Source of the DNA: JALCLA01 sp965653565
GTDB taxonomy: Bacteria > Pseudomonadota > Gammaproteobacteria > Xanthomonadales > Xanthomonadaceae
Length of the DNA: 15,343 nucleotides
NCBI GenBank assembly: GCA_965653565.1
Contig: CBFHAI010000080.1
Span: 1-15,343, forward strand
Reading direction: 5' to 3'
Below the pieces are notes generated by a model. That model worked only from the letters and a program-made list of their open reading frames with translations, was not told where the DNA came from and made no database searches. Position numbers and translations under genes: made by a program. Shown here one piece after another: positions 6,721 to 14,876 of the stretch; position 1 is the stretch's first letter; each line of letters opens with the position of its first letter.

Positions 6721-7483
6721 CCTGCTCGCGGCCGGCGCCCTCGTACTTCTGCTGGCCGCCTGCAGCGGCGGCGGCGGTGGCGACAATGTCCGCAACAGTT
6801 CCACCGGCAAAACCAAGAATCGCGCTGCCGCCGTGCAGATCGAAATCGGCCGCCAGTACATGGATCGCGGCAATTTCGAAACCGCGCACGAAGCGCTCGA
6901 AAAAGCGCTCAAGCTCGATCCGGACTCGGTCGACGCCAACACTTTGATGGCGGTGCTGTACGAACGCATCAACCGCGCGCCTGGTGCCGAAAAATACTAT
7001 CGCCGCGCCGCCGAACTCGACCCGGAAGACGGCAGCACCAACAACAATTTCGGCGCCTTCCTCTGCCGCCTGCAGCGCTTCGACGAAGCCGAGAAGTACT
7101 TCCTCAAGGCGCTCGACGATCCGTTCTACAAAACCCCGCAGACGGCGTATTCGAACGCCGGCGTCTGCGCGGCGCGTGCCGGCGATGTGGCGAAAGCCGA
7201 AAGCTATTTCCGCAAGAGCCTCGAAGCCGATCCGAAGGATGCCGGCGCGCTCTACGAGATGGCCCTGATCAGCTACAAGAAAAACGACCTGATGCGAGCG
7301 CGCGCCTTCATCCAGCGCTTCGAATCGATCAATCCTCCCGACGCGTCAGCCCTGGATCTTGCCCTCCAGATCGAGTCGCGCCTGGGCGATACCACCGCCG
7401 CCGCAAAATATCGCGAACGCCTCAAATCCGAATTCCCGGACTACGAGCCGGGTACAGTCACCGGGGAATCGAACTCGCCATGA
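6707..7483 (+). CDS. pilF: PilF/PilW-type TPR lipoprotein, type IV pilus pilotin
   Basis: An outer-membrane lipoprotein that guides and multimerises the PilQ secretin for type IV pili. The protein is 258 residues, close to P. aeruginosa PilF. Residues 1-18 are a lipoprotein signal with lipobox LAAC; C19 would be lipidated. A glycine-rich linker follows, then tetratricopeptide repeats from about 42 to 208, recognisable by the G-Y-A-F-A-P pattern (for example GNFETAHEALEKALKLDP at 55-72). I chose ATG 6707 because GGGGA (6696-6700) lies 6 bases upstream and it gives a clean signal peptide. The ATG at 6689 is also in frame. It overlaps rlmN by 14 bases and rodZ by 4, so it is likely cotranslated. 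The rlmN-pilF-rodZ order matches Pseudomonas. Confidence 0.9.
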   Translation: MSLRNLLAAGALVLLLAACSGGGGGDNVRNSSTGKTKNRAAAVQIEIGRQYMDRGNFETAHEALEKALKLDPDSVDANTLMAVLYERINRAPGAEKYYRRAAELDPEDGSTNNNFGAFLCRLQRFDEAEKYFLKALDDPFYKTPQTAYSNAGVCAARAGDVAKAESYFRKSLEADPKDAGALYEMALISYKKNDLMRARAFIQRFESINPPDASALDLALQIESRLGDTTAAAKYRERLKSEFPDYEPGTVTGESNSP

Positions 7484-8442
7484 CCACGGCCAGTGTAGAA
7501 GATCAGCAGATCAGCCTTCCCAATTTCGACGCGCCGCTGGGATTGCGTCTGCGCCATGCCCGTGAAGCGGCGGGCATGACGGTTGCCGAGGTCGCGGAAA
7601 AACTGCGCCTCAAATCGGTCACCGTGGATGCGCTCGAGCGCGAGGATTTCGATGCGCTCGGCGCCGCGATCTACGTGCGCGGCTATTTCAACGGTTATGC
7701 GCGCCTGGTCGGCGTGCCGGTGGTGCTGGTCGACGGCGTGTTCGAACGCCGCCAGGCCGAAGCGATGCCGGAACTGCGCTCCACTGCGCGCGGCGTGTCG
7801 CACTCGCGTTATCTGTTCGATCGCTATGCCAAGCGTGCGGTCTATGTCGTGCTCACCGCGTCGATCGTGGTGCCGGTGATCCTGCTCGCCACGCGCGATC
7901 AGCTGCCGCGCCAGGGCGCCACGCTGACGCCGCTCGATGCGCCGGTCGTCGTCGCCGACAACGGTTCGCCGACCACGCCTGCGATGCCGCTGCCGCTGCC
8001 GGCCGCCGATGTCGACGGCGCGCAGTTCGGTCCGCCCGCGCCGGTCGCAGGCGGCCGCAGCGCCGCGGAAAATCCGGTGGTCGCGTCGTTGACGCCGTTC
8101 TACAAACCCACGCCGACGCAGTCGCAAGTCGTCGCACCCGCGGCGCCGGAGCCGGTCGCCGCGCCGGTCGCGAACGACAATGGATTGACCCTGCATTTCG
8201 CCGGCGACAGCTGGGTCGAAGTGCTCGGCCGCAACGGCGAACGCCTGGCCTATGGTCTGGTCAGCGCCGGCAGCACGCGGCAGTTCGATGCGGCGCAGGT
8301 ACGCAAGGTTTCGCTCGGCAACGCCGAAGCCGTGGAAGTGCGAATGAACGGCGTCGTAACGGATCTCGCCGCCTTCCGCCGGGCCAATGTCGCCCGGTTT
8401 ACGGTATCCTCGCAGGGCACGCTGGCTCCGGCCGGCGGCTGA
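7480..8442 (+). CDS. rodZ: RodZ-like cytoskeletal membrane protein
   Basis: A bitopic inner-membrane protein that links MreB filaments to the elongation machinery and sets rod shape. The protein is 320 residues. It has a Cro/HTH_25-type domain at about 18-85 (GLRLRHAREAAGMTVAEVAE at 21-40) that in this family binds MreB rather than DNA. A basic stretch is followed by one membrane helix at about 119-137. A long Pro/Ala-rich periplasmic linker (about 140-233) leads to a beta-rich C-terminal DUF4115 domain (about 235-312, with GDSWVEVLGRNGERL). Its ATG overlaps the pilF stop as ATGA. In E. coli it is followed by ispG and hisS; here it is not. Confidence 0.9.
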   Translation: MTTASVEDQQISLPNFDAPLGLRLRHAREAAGMTVAEVAEKLRLKSVTVDALEREDFDALGAAIYVRGYFNGYARLVGVPVVLVDGVFERRQAEAMPELRSTARGVSHSRYLFDRYAKRAVYVVLTASIVVPVILLATRDQLPRQGATLTPLDAPVVVADNGSPTTPAMPLPLPAADVDGAQFGPPAPVAGGRSAAENPVVASLTPFYKPTPTQSQVVAPAAPEPVAAPVANDNGLTLHFAGDSWVEVLGRNGERLAYGLVSAGSTRQFDAAQVRKVSLGNAEAVEVRMNGVVTDLAAFRRANVARFTVSSQGTLAPAGG

Positions 8443-8557
8443 TCGCGGCTGCGCGCCGCGCTCGACCCCAACCATTTTTGCTCAACCCGATCAGATCGAT
8501 TCGATCTGATCGCCCGACGCGCCGCTTCGCGGCGCGCCGTCATTTACGGAATTGCGC
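8443..8557. other. rodZ-yfgM intergenic region with two strong hairpins
   Basis: This 115-base gap replaces the ispG-hisS segment found in E. coli. A 23-base palindrome at 8489-8511 has 11-base perfect arms around a single T. A second hairpin, GCGCCGC-TTC-GCGGCGC, occupies 8519-8535, and GAC (8516-8518) can also pair with GTC (8539-8541) across a bulge. No T-run follows either stem; the only one (8475-8479) precedes them. They are better read as RNA-processing or stabilising structures, or a rho-independent-like pause, than as a classical terminator. A GGAA ribosome binding site (8548-8551) serves yfgM. Confidence 0.65.
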
Positions 8558-9217
8558 ATGGCTCTTGAATTGATGGACGAGCACGAGAAGGGCGAACACG
8601 TCCGCGCCTGGATCAGGCAGAACGGCAGTGCGATCGCCGGCGGCGTGGCCCTCGGACTGGTCCTGATCTTCGGTTACAACTGGTGGCAGAACAGCCAGGT
8701 CGAACATCGCATCACGGCGGCCACGCAGTTCGAGGCGGTGAACGACGCCGCCGAACGCAAGGACATCGAAGCGCTGACGTCGCTCTCCGGCGAACTGACG
8801 AAGAACTACGGCGACACGCCTTACGGCTTGCTCGCCTCGCTGCAACTTGCCGACGCCCATCTGGCCGCGGGCCAGGTCGACCAGGCTCGCGCCGCGCTCG
8901 ACGCCGCCGCCAAGCTCAGCGAAGAACCCGCGCTGATCGCGCTGATCGACTTGCGCCGCGCGCGCCTGTCGCTCGCCGCCGGCGACGCCGAAGCCGCGAT
9001 CACCACGATCGACGCGCTACCGGAAGATCTGTACGCCGGCCTGGCCGCCGAACTGCGCGGCGACGCGCTGCTCAAGCTCGGCCGCAAAGAAGAAGCGCGC
9101 CAGGCTTACGACAACGCGCTTACCGAGCTCGATACCGGCGCGCCCAACCGGCGCGTGGTGGAAATGAAACTCGCCGACCTGGGCGCCGCGCCCACGCCTG
9201 CGCAGCCGGAGGCCTGA
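8558..9217 (+). CDS. yfgM: YfgM/tetratricopeptide SecYEG-ancillary membrane protein
   Basis: A bitopic inner-membrane protein with a periplasmic TPR domain. In E. coli YfgM binds SecYEG together with the chaperone PpiD and helps hand over envelope proteins. The protein is 219 residues. A short charged N-terminus (MALELMDEHEKGEHVRAW) is followed by a membrane helix at about 24-43, then WWQN and an Ala-rich helical TPR_21-type region to the end. I chose ATG 8558 over the in-frame TTG at 8552 because GGAA lies 6 bases upstream of the ATG. It is directly followed by bamB, as in most gammaproteobacteria, a context that supports an envelope-biogenesis role. Confidence 0.9.
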   Translation: MALELMDEHEKGEHVRAWIRQNGSAIAGGVALGLVLIFGYNWWQNSQVEHRITAATQFEAVNDAAERKDIEALTSLSGELTKNYGDTPYGLLASLQLADAHLAAGQVDQARAALDAAAKLSEEPALIALIDLRRARLSLAAGDAEAAITTIDALPEDLYAGLAAELRGDALLKLGRKEEARQAYDNALTELDTGAPNRRVVEMKLADLGAAPTPAQPEA

Positions 9218-9218
9218 T

Positions 9219-10361
9219 ATGCGTCGACTTCTCCTGCTCGGCTGCACCGCACTGCTGGCCGTCGGCTGCGGCAAGGATTCGAAGAAAGACAACATCGAAC
9301 CGCCGGCCGAACTGGTCGAATTCACGCCGTCGGTGTCGATCGACGAAGTGTGGTCGCGCGGCATCGGCGACGGCGAAGAAAAACTCGGTCTGCGCCAGCA
9401 TCCGGTGGTGGCCGACGGCCGCATCTACGCCAGCGATCTCGAAGGCCGCGTCTACGCCATCGATGCCGCCAGCGGCAAGGAAATCTGGGACGTCGAAACC
9501 GAGTTGCGCCTGTCCGGCGGCCCCGGCGTGGGCGAGGGCACGCTGGTCATCGGTTCGCTCGATGGCGATGTCGTCGCGCTCAATCCCGACGACGGCGCCG
9601 AACGCTGGCGCGCGAAAGTCTCGTCGGAAGTGATCGCCACGCCCGCGGTCGGCAACGGTGTCGCCGTGATCCGCGCCAACGATGGCCGCATGTACGGCTT
9701 CAACGCCACCGACGGCGAGCGCAAATGGGTCTACGACCGCGGCCTGCCGTCGCTGACGCTGCGCGGCAACAGCCAGCCGCTGCTCGCGCAGGGCGTGTTG
9801 TTCGCCGGCTACGACAATGGCCAGGTGGTGGCCTTGCGCATCGAAGATGGCGTGCAGCAGTGGGAACAGACGGTGGCGGTGGGCGAAGGCCGCACCGAAA
9901 TCGATCGCATGGTCGACATCGACGGCGAGATCGTGGTCGACGCCAGCGAAGTATTCGCCGCGGCCTACAACGGCCAGGTGCTGGCGATCTCGCTCGACGG
10001 CGGCCGTCCGCTCTGGAATCGCGAATTGTCGGCCTTCACCGGCCTGGCGCTGGCCGGCGACAAGATCCTTGTCAGCGACAACGCCGGCACCGTGTGGGCG
10101 CTCGATCGCGCCACCGGTTCGGCGATGTGGAAGCAGGAATCGCTCGCCCACCGCTGGCTCACCACGCCGGCGATCCAGGGCGACTATGCCGTCGTGGGCG
10201 ACCTCGAAGGCTACCTGCACTGGTTGAGCCTCAGCGACGGTGCGCCCGCCGCCCGCGTGCGCCTGACCCGCGAACCGATCCGCGCGACGCCGCAGGTCGC
10301 CGATGGCGTGCTTTACGCGATCGGCACCAATGGCGAACTCGGCGCGTTCCGATTGCAATAG
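9219..10361 (+). CDS. bamB: Outer-membrane assembly lipoprotein BamB
   Basis: A periplasm-facing lipoprotein of the BAM complex that aids beta-barrel insertion into the outer membrane. The protein is 380 residues, usual for BamB. The signal peptide ends in the lipobox AVGC, with C17 as the lipid anchor. The rest is an eight-bladed PQQ-type beta-propeller. Repeats such as GRIYASDLEGRVYAIDAASG, GTLVIGSLDGDVVALNPDDG and ILVSDNAGTVWALDRATG recur at about 40-45 residue spacing through to GVLYAIGTNGELGAF at the end. The ribosome binding site GGAGG (9208-9212) is 6 bases before the ATG, and only one base separates it from the yfgM stop. It lies just upstream of der, as in E. coli. Confidence 0.95.
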   Translation: MRRLLLLGCTALLAVGCGKDSKKDNIEPPAELVEFTPSVSIDEVWSRGIGDGEEKLGLRQHPVVADGRIYASDLEGRVYAIDAASGKEIWDVETELRLSGGPGVGEGTLVIGSLDGDVVALNPDDGAERWRAKVSSEVIATPAVGNGVAVIRANDGRMYGFNATDGERKWVYDRGLPSLTLRGNSQPLLAQGVLFAGYDNGQVVALRIEDGVQQWEQTVAVGEGRTEIDRMVDIDGEIVVDASEVFAAAYNGQVLAISLDGGRPLWNRELSAFTGLALAGDKILVSDNAGTVWALDRATGSAMWKQESLAHRWLTTPAIQGDYAVVGDLEGYLHWLSLSDGAPAARVRLTREPIRATPQVADGVLYAIGTNGELGAFRLQ

Positions 10362-10365
10362 GGTA

Positions 10366-10469
10366 GAGCAGGGGTTAGGGGCGAGTGGCGAGGGCGCGTC
10401 GTTCGAAAGCGGTTTGCGCCCCGAGCGCTTTTACCCTCGCCCCTGCTTCCAACCCTGATCCCTGTTTTT
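10366..10469. repeat. Intergenic inverted repeat between bamB and der
   Basis: The 150-base gap holds a G-rich arm (10366-10394) and a C-rich arm (10434-10464). AGCAGGGG (10367-10374) can pair with 10440-10447, and GGCGAGGG (10387-10394) with 10434-10441. The inner GGGCGC (10392-10397) pairs with GCGCCC (10416-10421). The two outer pairings overlap and so are alternatives. Five T follow at 10465-10469. GGGTTAGGGGC (10372-10382) is the exact inverse of an 11-mer in the fad intergenic repeat. It may end or attenuate transcription before der, or be a dispersed repeat only. Confidence 0.6.
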
Positions 10470-10511
10470 GCTGTGCCATAGTGGCGCGTCGCTCCAACTC
10501 GTGAGGTAACG

Positions 10512-11918
10512 GTGCTGCCCCTGGTCGCCCTGGTCGGCCGACCCAATGTCGGCAAATCCACCCTGTTCAATGCGCTTACGCGCACCCGCGATGCCCTGGT
10601 GCACGATCAACCCGGCGTCACGCGCGATCGCAACTACGGCATCTGCCGGCTGATCGAAGGCCGGCCGTTCGTGCTGGTGGATACCGGTGGTCTGAGCGGC
10701 GAAGACGAGGGTCTGGCCGGACTCACCGCGCAGCAATCGCTGGCCGCGATCGAAGAAGCCGATCTGCTGGTCTTCGTGGTCGACGCGCGCGACGGCATCC
10801 TGCCGCAGGACGAAAACATCCTCGCCACGCTGCGCCGCAGCGGCAAGCCGGCGCTGCTGCTGGTCAACAAGGTCGACGGCCTCGACGAAAACACCGTGCT
10901 GGTCGAGTTCGCGCGCTTCGGCATCGCGAACACGTTTGGCGTGTCCGCTGCGCATCAGCGCGGCTTGTTGCCGGTGCTGGAAGCCATCGGCGCAGCGATG
11001 CCCGAGCCGGTCGAAGACGAACTCGCCGCGATGGGCAACGATCCCGAGCGCCTGCGCCTGGCGATCGTCGGCCGTCCCAACGTCGGCAAGTCGACGCTGG
11101 TGAATCGTCTGCTCGGCGAAGAACGCATGATCGCCTCCGACGTGCCCGGCACGACGCGCGATTCGATCGCGATCGACATGGAACGCGACGGCCGCAAATA
11201 TCGCCTCATCGATACCGCCGGCATCCGCCGCAAATCGAAAGTCGAAGAAGCCGTCGAGAAATTCAGCGTCATCAAATCGCTGCAGGCGATCGACGCCAGC
11301 CAGGTCGTCGTGTTCCTGCTCGACGGCACCGAAGGCGTCACCGACCAGGACGCCAGCGTGCTCGGCGCCGTGCTCGATGCCGGCCGCGCGCTCGTCGTCG
11401 CGGTCAACAAGTGGGACGGCCTCACCGATTATCAGAAAGAACAGTGCAAGGCCGATCTCGATCGGCGCCTGGCCTTCGTGTCCTACGCGCAGCGCGTCAC
11501 GATTTCGGCCAAGCACGGCACCGGCCTGAAGGAAATGATGCGCGCGGTGCACAAGGCGCATCAGTCGGCGACCAAGAAATTCACCACCTCGGAACTGACC
11601 AAGGCGATCGAAATCGCCTACCAGAACCACTCGCCGCCGATCGTGCGCGGCCATGCCGCGAAGCTGCGTTTCGCGCATCCGGCCGGCGAAAATCCGCCGA
11701 CGGTGGTGATCCACGGCACGCGCGTGAAAAGCCTGCCGGACAGCTACAAACGCTATCTCGAGAATTTCCTGCGCGAACGATTCAAGCTCGTCGGCACGCC
11801 GCTGCGGCTGGAATTCCGGCAGGGCGAAAACCCCTACGCCGACAAGAAGAACGTGCTCACCGACGCGCAAGCGCGCAAACGCCAGCGCGTGATCCGGCAC
11901 GCCAAGCGCAAGGGCTGA
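10512..11918 (+). CDS. der: Ribosome-associated GTPase Der (EngA)
   Basis: An essential cytoplasmic GTPase with two tandem G domains that acts in 50S ribosomal subunit assembly. The protein is 468 residues. G domain 1 has P-loop GRPNVGKS at 9-16, DTGG at 57-60 and NKVD at 119-122. G domain 2 has GRPNVGKS at 187-194, DTAG at 234-237 and NKWD at 299-302. A KH-like domain fills about 355-442, ahead of a basic tail rich in Lys and Arg. The start is GTG, with GAGGT (10503-10507) 4 bases upstream, and the second codon gives the usual L-P-V-A-LVGRPNVGK beginning. It shares the strand with the molybdenum-cofactor genes and is separated from mobA by one base. Confidence 0.97.
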   Translation: MLPLVALVGRPNVGKSTLFNALTRTRDALVHDQPGVTRDRNYGICRLIEGRPFVLVDTGGLSGEDEGLAGLTAQQSLAAIEEADLLVFVVDARDGILPQDENILATLRRSGKPALLLVNKVDGLDENTVLVEFARFGIANTFGVSAAHQRGLLPVLEAIGAAMPEPVEDELAAMGNDPERLRLAIVGRPNVGKSTLVNRLLGEERMIASDVPGTTRDSIAIDMERDGRKYRLIDTAGIRRKSKVEEAVEKFSVIKSLQAIDASQVVVFLLDGTEGVTDQDASVLGAVLDAGRALVVAVNKWDGLTDYQKEQCKADLDRRLAFVSYAQRVTISAKHGTGLKEMMRAVHKAHQSATKKFTTSELTKAIEIAYQNHSPPIVRGHAAKLRFAHPAGENPPTVVIHGTRVKSLPDSYKRYLENFLRERFKLVGTPLRLEFRQGENPYADKKNVLTDAQARKRQRVIRHAKRKG

Positions 11919-11919
11919 G

Positions 11920-12486
11920 ATGAGCGTGGACGTGACGCTGGGCATTCTTGCCGGCGGTCGCGGCGAACGGTTCGGCGGACGCGACAAAGGCTGGCTGGAA
12001 GTGGACGGCCGCCCGCAGATCGAGCGCCTGCTCACGGCACTCGCACCGCAGGTTTCGCGCACCATCGTCAGCGCCAACCGCAACCTGGCCGAATATTCGG
12101 CACTCGGCGTGGACGTGATCGCCGATCGCTGGCCGGATCATCCGGGGCCGATGGCCGGCGTGGCGTCGTTGCTGGCCGCTGCGGAAACACCGCTGCTGCT
12201 CACCGTGCCGGTGGATACGATCGACATACCCGCCGATCTGGTCGAACGCATGCTGGCCTGCCGCGGCGACGAGGTGTTCCATGCCGTCGTCGCGGAGGAC
12301 GACGAGGGCTTGCAGCCGCTATTCGCGCTCTATCCCGCGACGCTCGCCGCGCACGCGATCGAAACCTTCGAGGCCGGACGGCGCTCGGTACGCGATTGGC
12401 AGCATCGATTTCCGGTCTATCCGTGCCGCTTCGACGGTCATCGTTTCGGCAATATCAATACGCCGCAGGATCTGCCGACCTCATGA
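11920..12486 (+). CDS. mobA: Molybdenum cofactor guanylyltransferase
   Basis: Transfers GMP from GTP to molybdopterin-bound molybdenum, giving the guanine-dinucleotide cofactor used by DMSO-reductase-family enzymes. The protein is 188 residues, typical of MobA. The nucleotide-binding motif is LAGGRGERFGGRDKGW (10-25). HPGPMAGVASLL follows, then a metal-binding aspartate in VPVDT and the C-terminal NINTPQDL. The usual CDTP box reads VDTID here, but the aspartate is kept. The ATG lies one base after the der stop and its stop overlaps the moeA start, so expression probably depends on der transcription. It could in principle be a related CTP-using enzyme (MocA type), but size and motifs favour MobA. 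Confidence 0.9.
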   Translation: MSVDVTLGILAGGRGERFGGRDKGWLEVDGRPQIERLLTALAPQVSRTIVSANRNLAEYSALGVDVIADRWPDHPGPMAGVASLLAAAETPLLLTVPVDTIDIPADLVERMLACRGDEVFHAVVAEDDEGLQPLFALYPATLAAHAIETFEAGRRSVRDWQHRFPVYPCRFDGHRFGNINTPQDLPTS

Positions 12487-13715
12487 CGTATCCGACCGCC
12501 ATCGCTTTTTCCGAAGCGCTGCGCCTCGTGCAGCAGGTCGGTGCTTCGCATCGCACCGAAACCGCCTCCGTCGGTCTGCGCGAAGCGCGCGGTGCGGCGC
12601 TTGCTGAAACGGTCGTCGCGCCGATCGCGTTGCCATCGTTTGCGAATTCGGCGATGGATGGATTCGCGGTGCGCGGCGCCGATCTGGCGCGCGACGCGGA
12701 AACCCGTTTGCGTCTGATCGGCACGCAGTTCGCCAACGTCGATTTGCATCAGCAGATCGGGCCCGGCGAATGCCTGCGAATCACGACCGGCGCGCCGTTG
12801 CCGGCGGGCGCCGACACCGTCGTCATCAAGGAAAATTCGCGGCTCGACGGCAACTTCGTCGTGCTCGCGCCCGGCACGGCGGTCGGTACCAACGTGCGCC
12901 TCGCCGGCAGCGACTGCGAACGTGGCGCGACGATTTTCGAAGCCGGCGTCACGCTCGGCAGCGCCGGTCTCGGGCTGCTGGCCGCGCTCGGCTTTGGACA
13001 ATTGCCGATCGCCAAGCGCCCGTCGGTGGCGGTGTTCACGACGGGCGACGAGTTGCGTCCGGTCGGCACACCGCTGGCGGCGGGCCAGATCTACGACAGC
13101 AACCGCGTTTTGCTGCAATCGCTGCTGGCGGAGGAGGGCATCGACACCTTGAGTTGGCCCGCGCTGCCGGACGATCCGGCGCGCCTCACGACGGCGTTGC
13201 GCGATGCGGCCGAAGCCTACGACCTGCTGATCACCTGCGGCGGCGTTTCGGCCGGCGAAAAGGATCATCTGCCCGCACTGCTCGGCGAACATGGCCGCAT
13301 CCATTTCTGGAAAGTGCTGATGCGGCCGGGCATGCCGGTGTTGTTCGGCGAATGGGACCGCGCACTGTTCCTCGGCCTGCCCGGCAATCCGGTGTCGGTG
13401 CTCGCAACGTTTCGGCAACTCGCATTGCCTTTGATGGATGCGATGCAGGGTCGCCGTGATCGTGCGCCGGCGCTACGCGCTCGCCTGCTCGCGCCGGTAC
13501 GCAAATCGCATGCGCGGCTGGAGTTCCGTCGCGCCCGTTTGAGCTGCGGCGAAGACGGCACGCTCGGTGCGCGTCCGCATCCGGCCGACGGTTCGCACCA
13601 GCAACGCGGCGCCGCCGAATCGAACGCGCTGATGGTGCTGCCCGAAGCCAGCCGCGACCTCGCCATCGGCGACCTGGTGGACGTGCTGCCCTACGGCGCT
13701 ATCCTGCGCGAATGA
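12483..13715 (+). CDS. moeA: Molybdopterin molybdenumtransferase MoeA
   Basis: Inserts molybdate into adenylated molybdopterin, the step before MobA. The protein is 410 residues, typical of MoeA. SAMDGFAVR lies at 56-64, with the conserved D59. RITTGAPLPAGADTVV runs from 99 to 114. The MPT-binding domain has FTTGDEL at 185-191, YDSN at 204-207, TCGGVSAGEKDH at 251-262, KVLMRPG at 277-283 and GLPGNPVS at 298-305. The small C-terminal domain ends in a clear SNALMVLPE-type segment. I chose the ATG at 12483, which overlaps the mobA stop as ATGA. An upstream in-frame ATG at 12396 would lie deep in mobA and add 29 residues without family resemblance. Confidence 0.95.
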   Translation: MTYPTAIAFSEALRLVQQVGASHRTETASVGLREARGAALAETVVAPIALPSFANSAMDGFAVRGADLARDAETRLRLIGTQFANVDLHQQIGPGECLRITTGAPLPAGADTVVIKENSRLDGNFVVLAPGTAVGTNVRLAGSDCERGATIFEAGVTLGSAGLGLLAALGFGQLPIAKRPSVAVFTTGDELRPVGTPLAAGQIYDSNRVLLQSLLAEEGIDTLSWPALPDDPARLTTALRDAAEAYDLLITCGGVSAGEKDHLPALLGEHGRIHFWKVLMRPGMPVLFGEWDRALFLGLPGNPVSVLATFRQLALPLMDAMQGRRDRAPALRARLLAPVRKSHARLEFRRARLSCGEDGTLGARPHPADGSHQQRGAAESNALMVLPEASRDLAIGDLVDVLPYGAILRE

Positions 13716-14860
13716 CGGCTAAAAATTCCAACTTCCCGATCGACGAAATCGCGCCGCGTGAAGCCTACGAACGCCAGCGCGACGGCAGCGTGCTGATCGA
13801 TGTGCGCGAAGACCACGAGCGCGCGCTCGGCATGGCCGAAGGCGCGCTCGGTGTTGCAAAAGCCGCCTTCGAAGCGGCGCCGCAGCAATCGATCGAGGGC
13901 GTTTCGACGCCGGTCCTGCTGATCTGCGCGAAGGGTGGGCGCTCGCTCGAGTCCGCGCGACGACTCGCCGAACTTGGTTACCGCGACGTGAAATCGATAT
14001 CGGGCGGCACCGAAGCCTGGCGCGCCGCCGGCCTGCCGATGACGCAGCCCGCCGCCGATGCGGACTTCCTCGATCGCTATTCGCGCCACCTGCTGCTGCC
14101 GCAAGTCGGCCTCGCCGGCCAGCAAAAGCTCGAACGCTCGCGCGTCTTCGTCATCGGCGCCGGCGGCCTCGGTTCGCCGGTAACGTTCTACCTCGCCGCC
14201 GCGGGTGTCGGCACGCTCGTCATCGCCGACGACGACCGCGTCGAGCGCAGCAACCTGCAGCGTCAGATCCTCCACACCGAAGCCGCGATCGGCACGCCGA
14301 AGGTCGAATCCGCGGCACGTGCACTGACCGCGATGAACCCGCGCGTGCGCGTCGAAACCGTGGAGGAACGCGTCACTTCCGCGAACGTCGATCGCCTGCT
14401 CGACGGCGCCGATCTCGTCATCGACGGCGCCGATAATTTCCCGCTGCGCTATCTACTCAACGACGCCTGCATCAAACACGCAAAGCCGCTCGTCTACGGC
14501 GCCGTGCATCGCTTCGAAGGCCAGGTCAGCGTCTTCGACGCCGGCCGCAAGCGCGGCATCGCCCCGTGCTACCGCTGCCTTTTCCCGCAACCACCGCGTG
14601 CCGAAGATGCGCCGAACTGCGCCGAGGCCGGCGTGCTCGGTGTGTTGCCGGGCGTGATTGGCTTGCTGCAGGCCAACGAAGCGATCAAGTTGTTGCTCGG
14701 CATCGGCGATTCGCTCGCCGGGCGCCTGCTGGGTTTCGATGCGCTCGCCGGGAGATTCCGCGAAACGCGGCTGACGCCCGATCCGGCATGTCCGATCTGT
14801 CCAGCAGAGCGGGCGTTTCCTGGTTATGTCGATTACGAGCGGTTTTGCGCGGCTGGCTGA
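13712..14860 (+). CDS. moeB: Rhodanese-MoeB/ThiF fusion, molybdopterin-synthase adenylyltransferase
   Basis: Activates the C-terminus of MoaD (or a ThiS-like carrier) by adenylation so sulfur can be loaded for molybdopterin synthesis. The protein is 382 residues. Residues 1-110 are a rhodanese domain with active-loop C72 in CAKGGRS, which could carry persulfide sulfur. Residues 118-382 are the E1-like domain: RYSRHLLLPQVG at 122-133, ATP-binding GAGGLG at 149-154, RSNLQRQ at 179-185, and DGADNFPLRYLLND at 238-251. Zinc cysteines are C286/C289 and C360/C363, and C303 is in PNCAEAGVLG. Domain order is reversed relative to eukaryotic MOCS3, whose rhodanese is C-terminal. The ATG overlaps the moeA stop by 4 bases. 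Confidence 0.93.
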   Translation: MTAKNSNFPIDEIAPREAYERQRDGSVLIDVREDHERALGMAEGALGVAKAAFEAAPQQSIEGVSTPVLLICAKGGRSLESARRLAELGYRDVKSISGGTEAWRAAGLPMTQPAADADFLDRYSRHLLLPQVGLAGQQKLERSRVFVIGAGGLGSPVTFYLAAAGVGTLVIADDDRVERSNLQRQILHTEAAIGTPKVESAARALTAMNPRVRVETVEERVTSANVDRLLDGADLVIDGADNFPLRYLLNDACIKHAKPLVYGAVHRFEGQVSVFDAGRKRGIAPCYRCLFPQPPRAEDAPNCAEAGVLGVLPGVIGLLQANEAIKLLLGIGDSLAGRLLGFDALAGRFRETRLTPDPACPICPAERAFPGYVDYERFCAAG

Positions 14861-14876
14861 AATCTTGGCCCGGATG

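Noticed and set aside
10454..10482. A separate promoter for der (CATAGT at 10477-10482)
   Set aside because: No acceptable -35 box is found at the right distance.
10431..12083. A 550-codon minus-strand open frame antisense to der and mobA
   Set aside because: The plus strand holds both Der P-loops and the MobA nucleotide motif, so this frame is a shadow.
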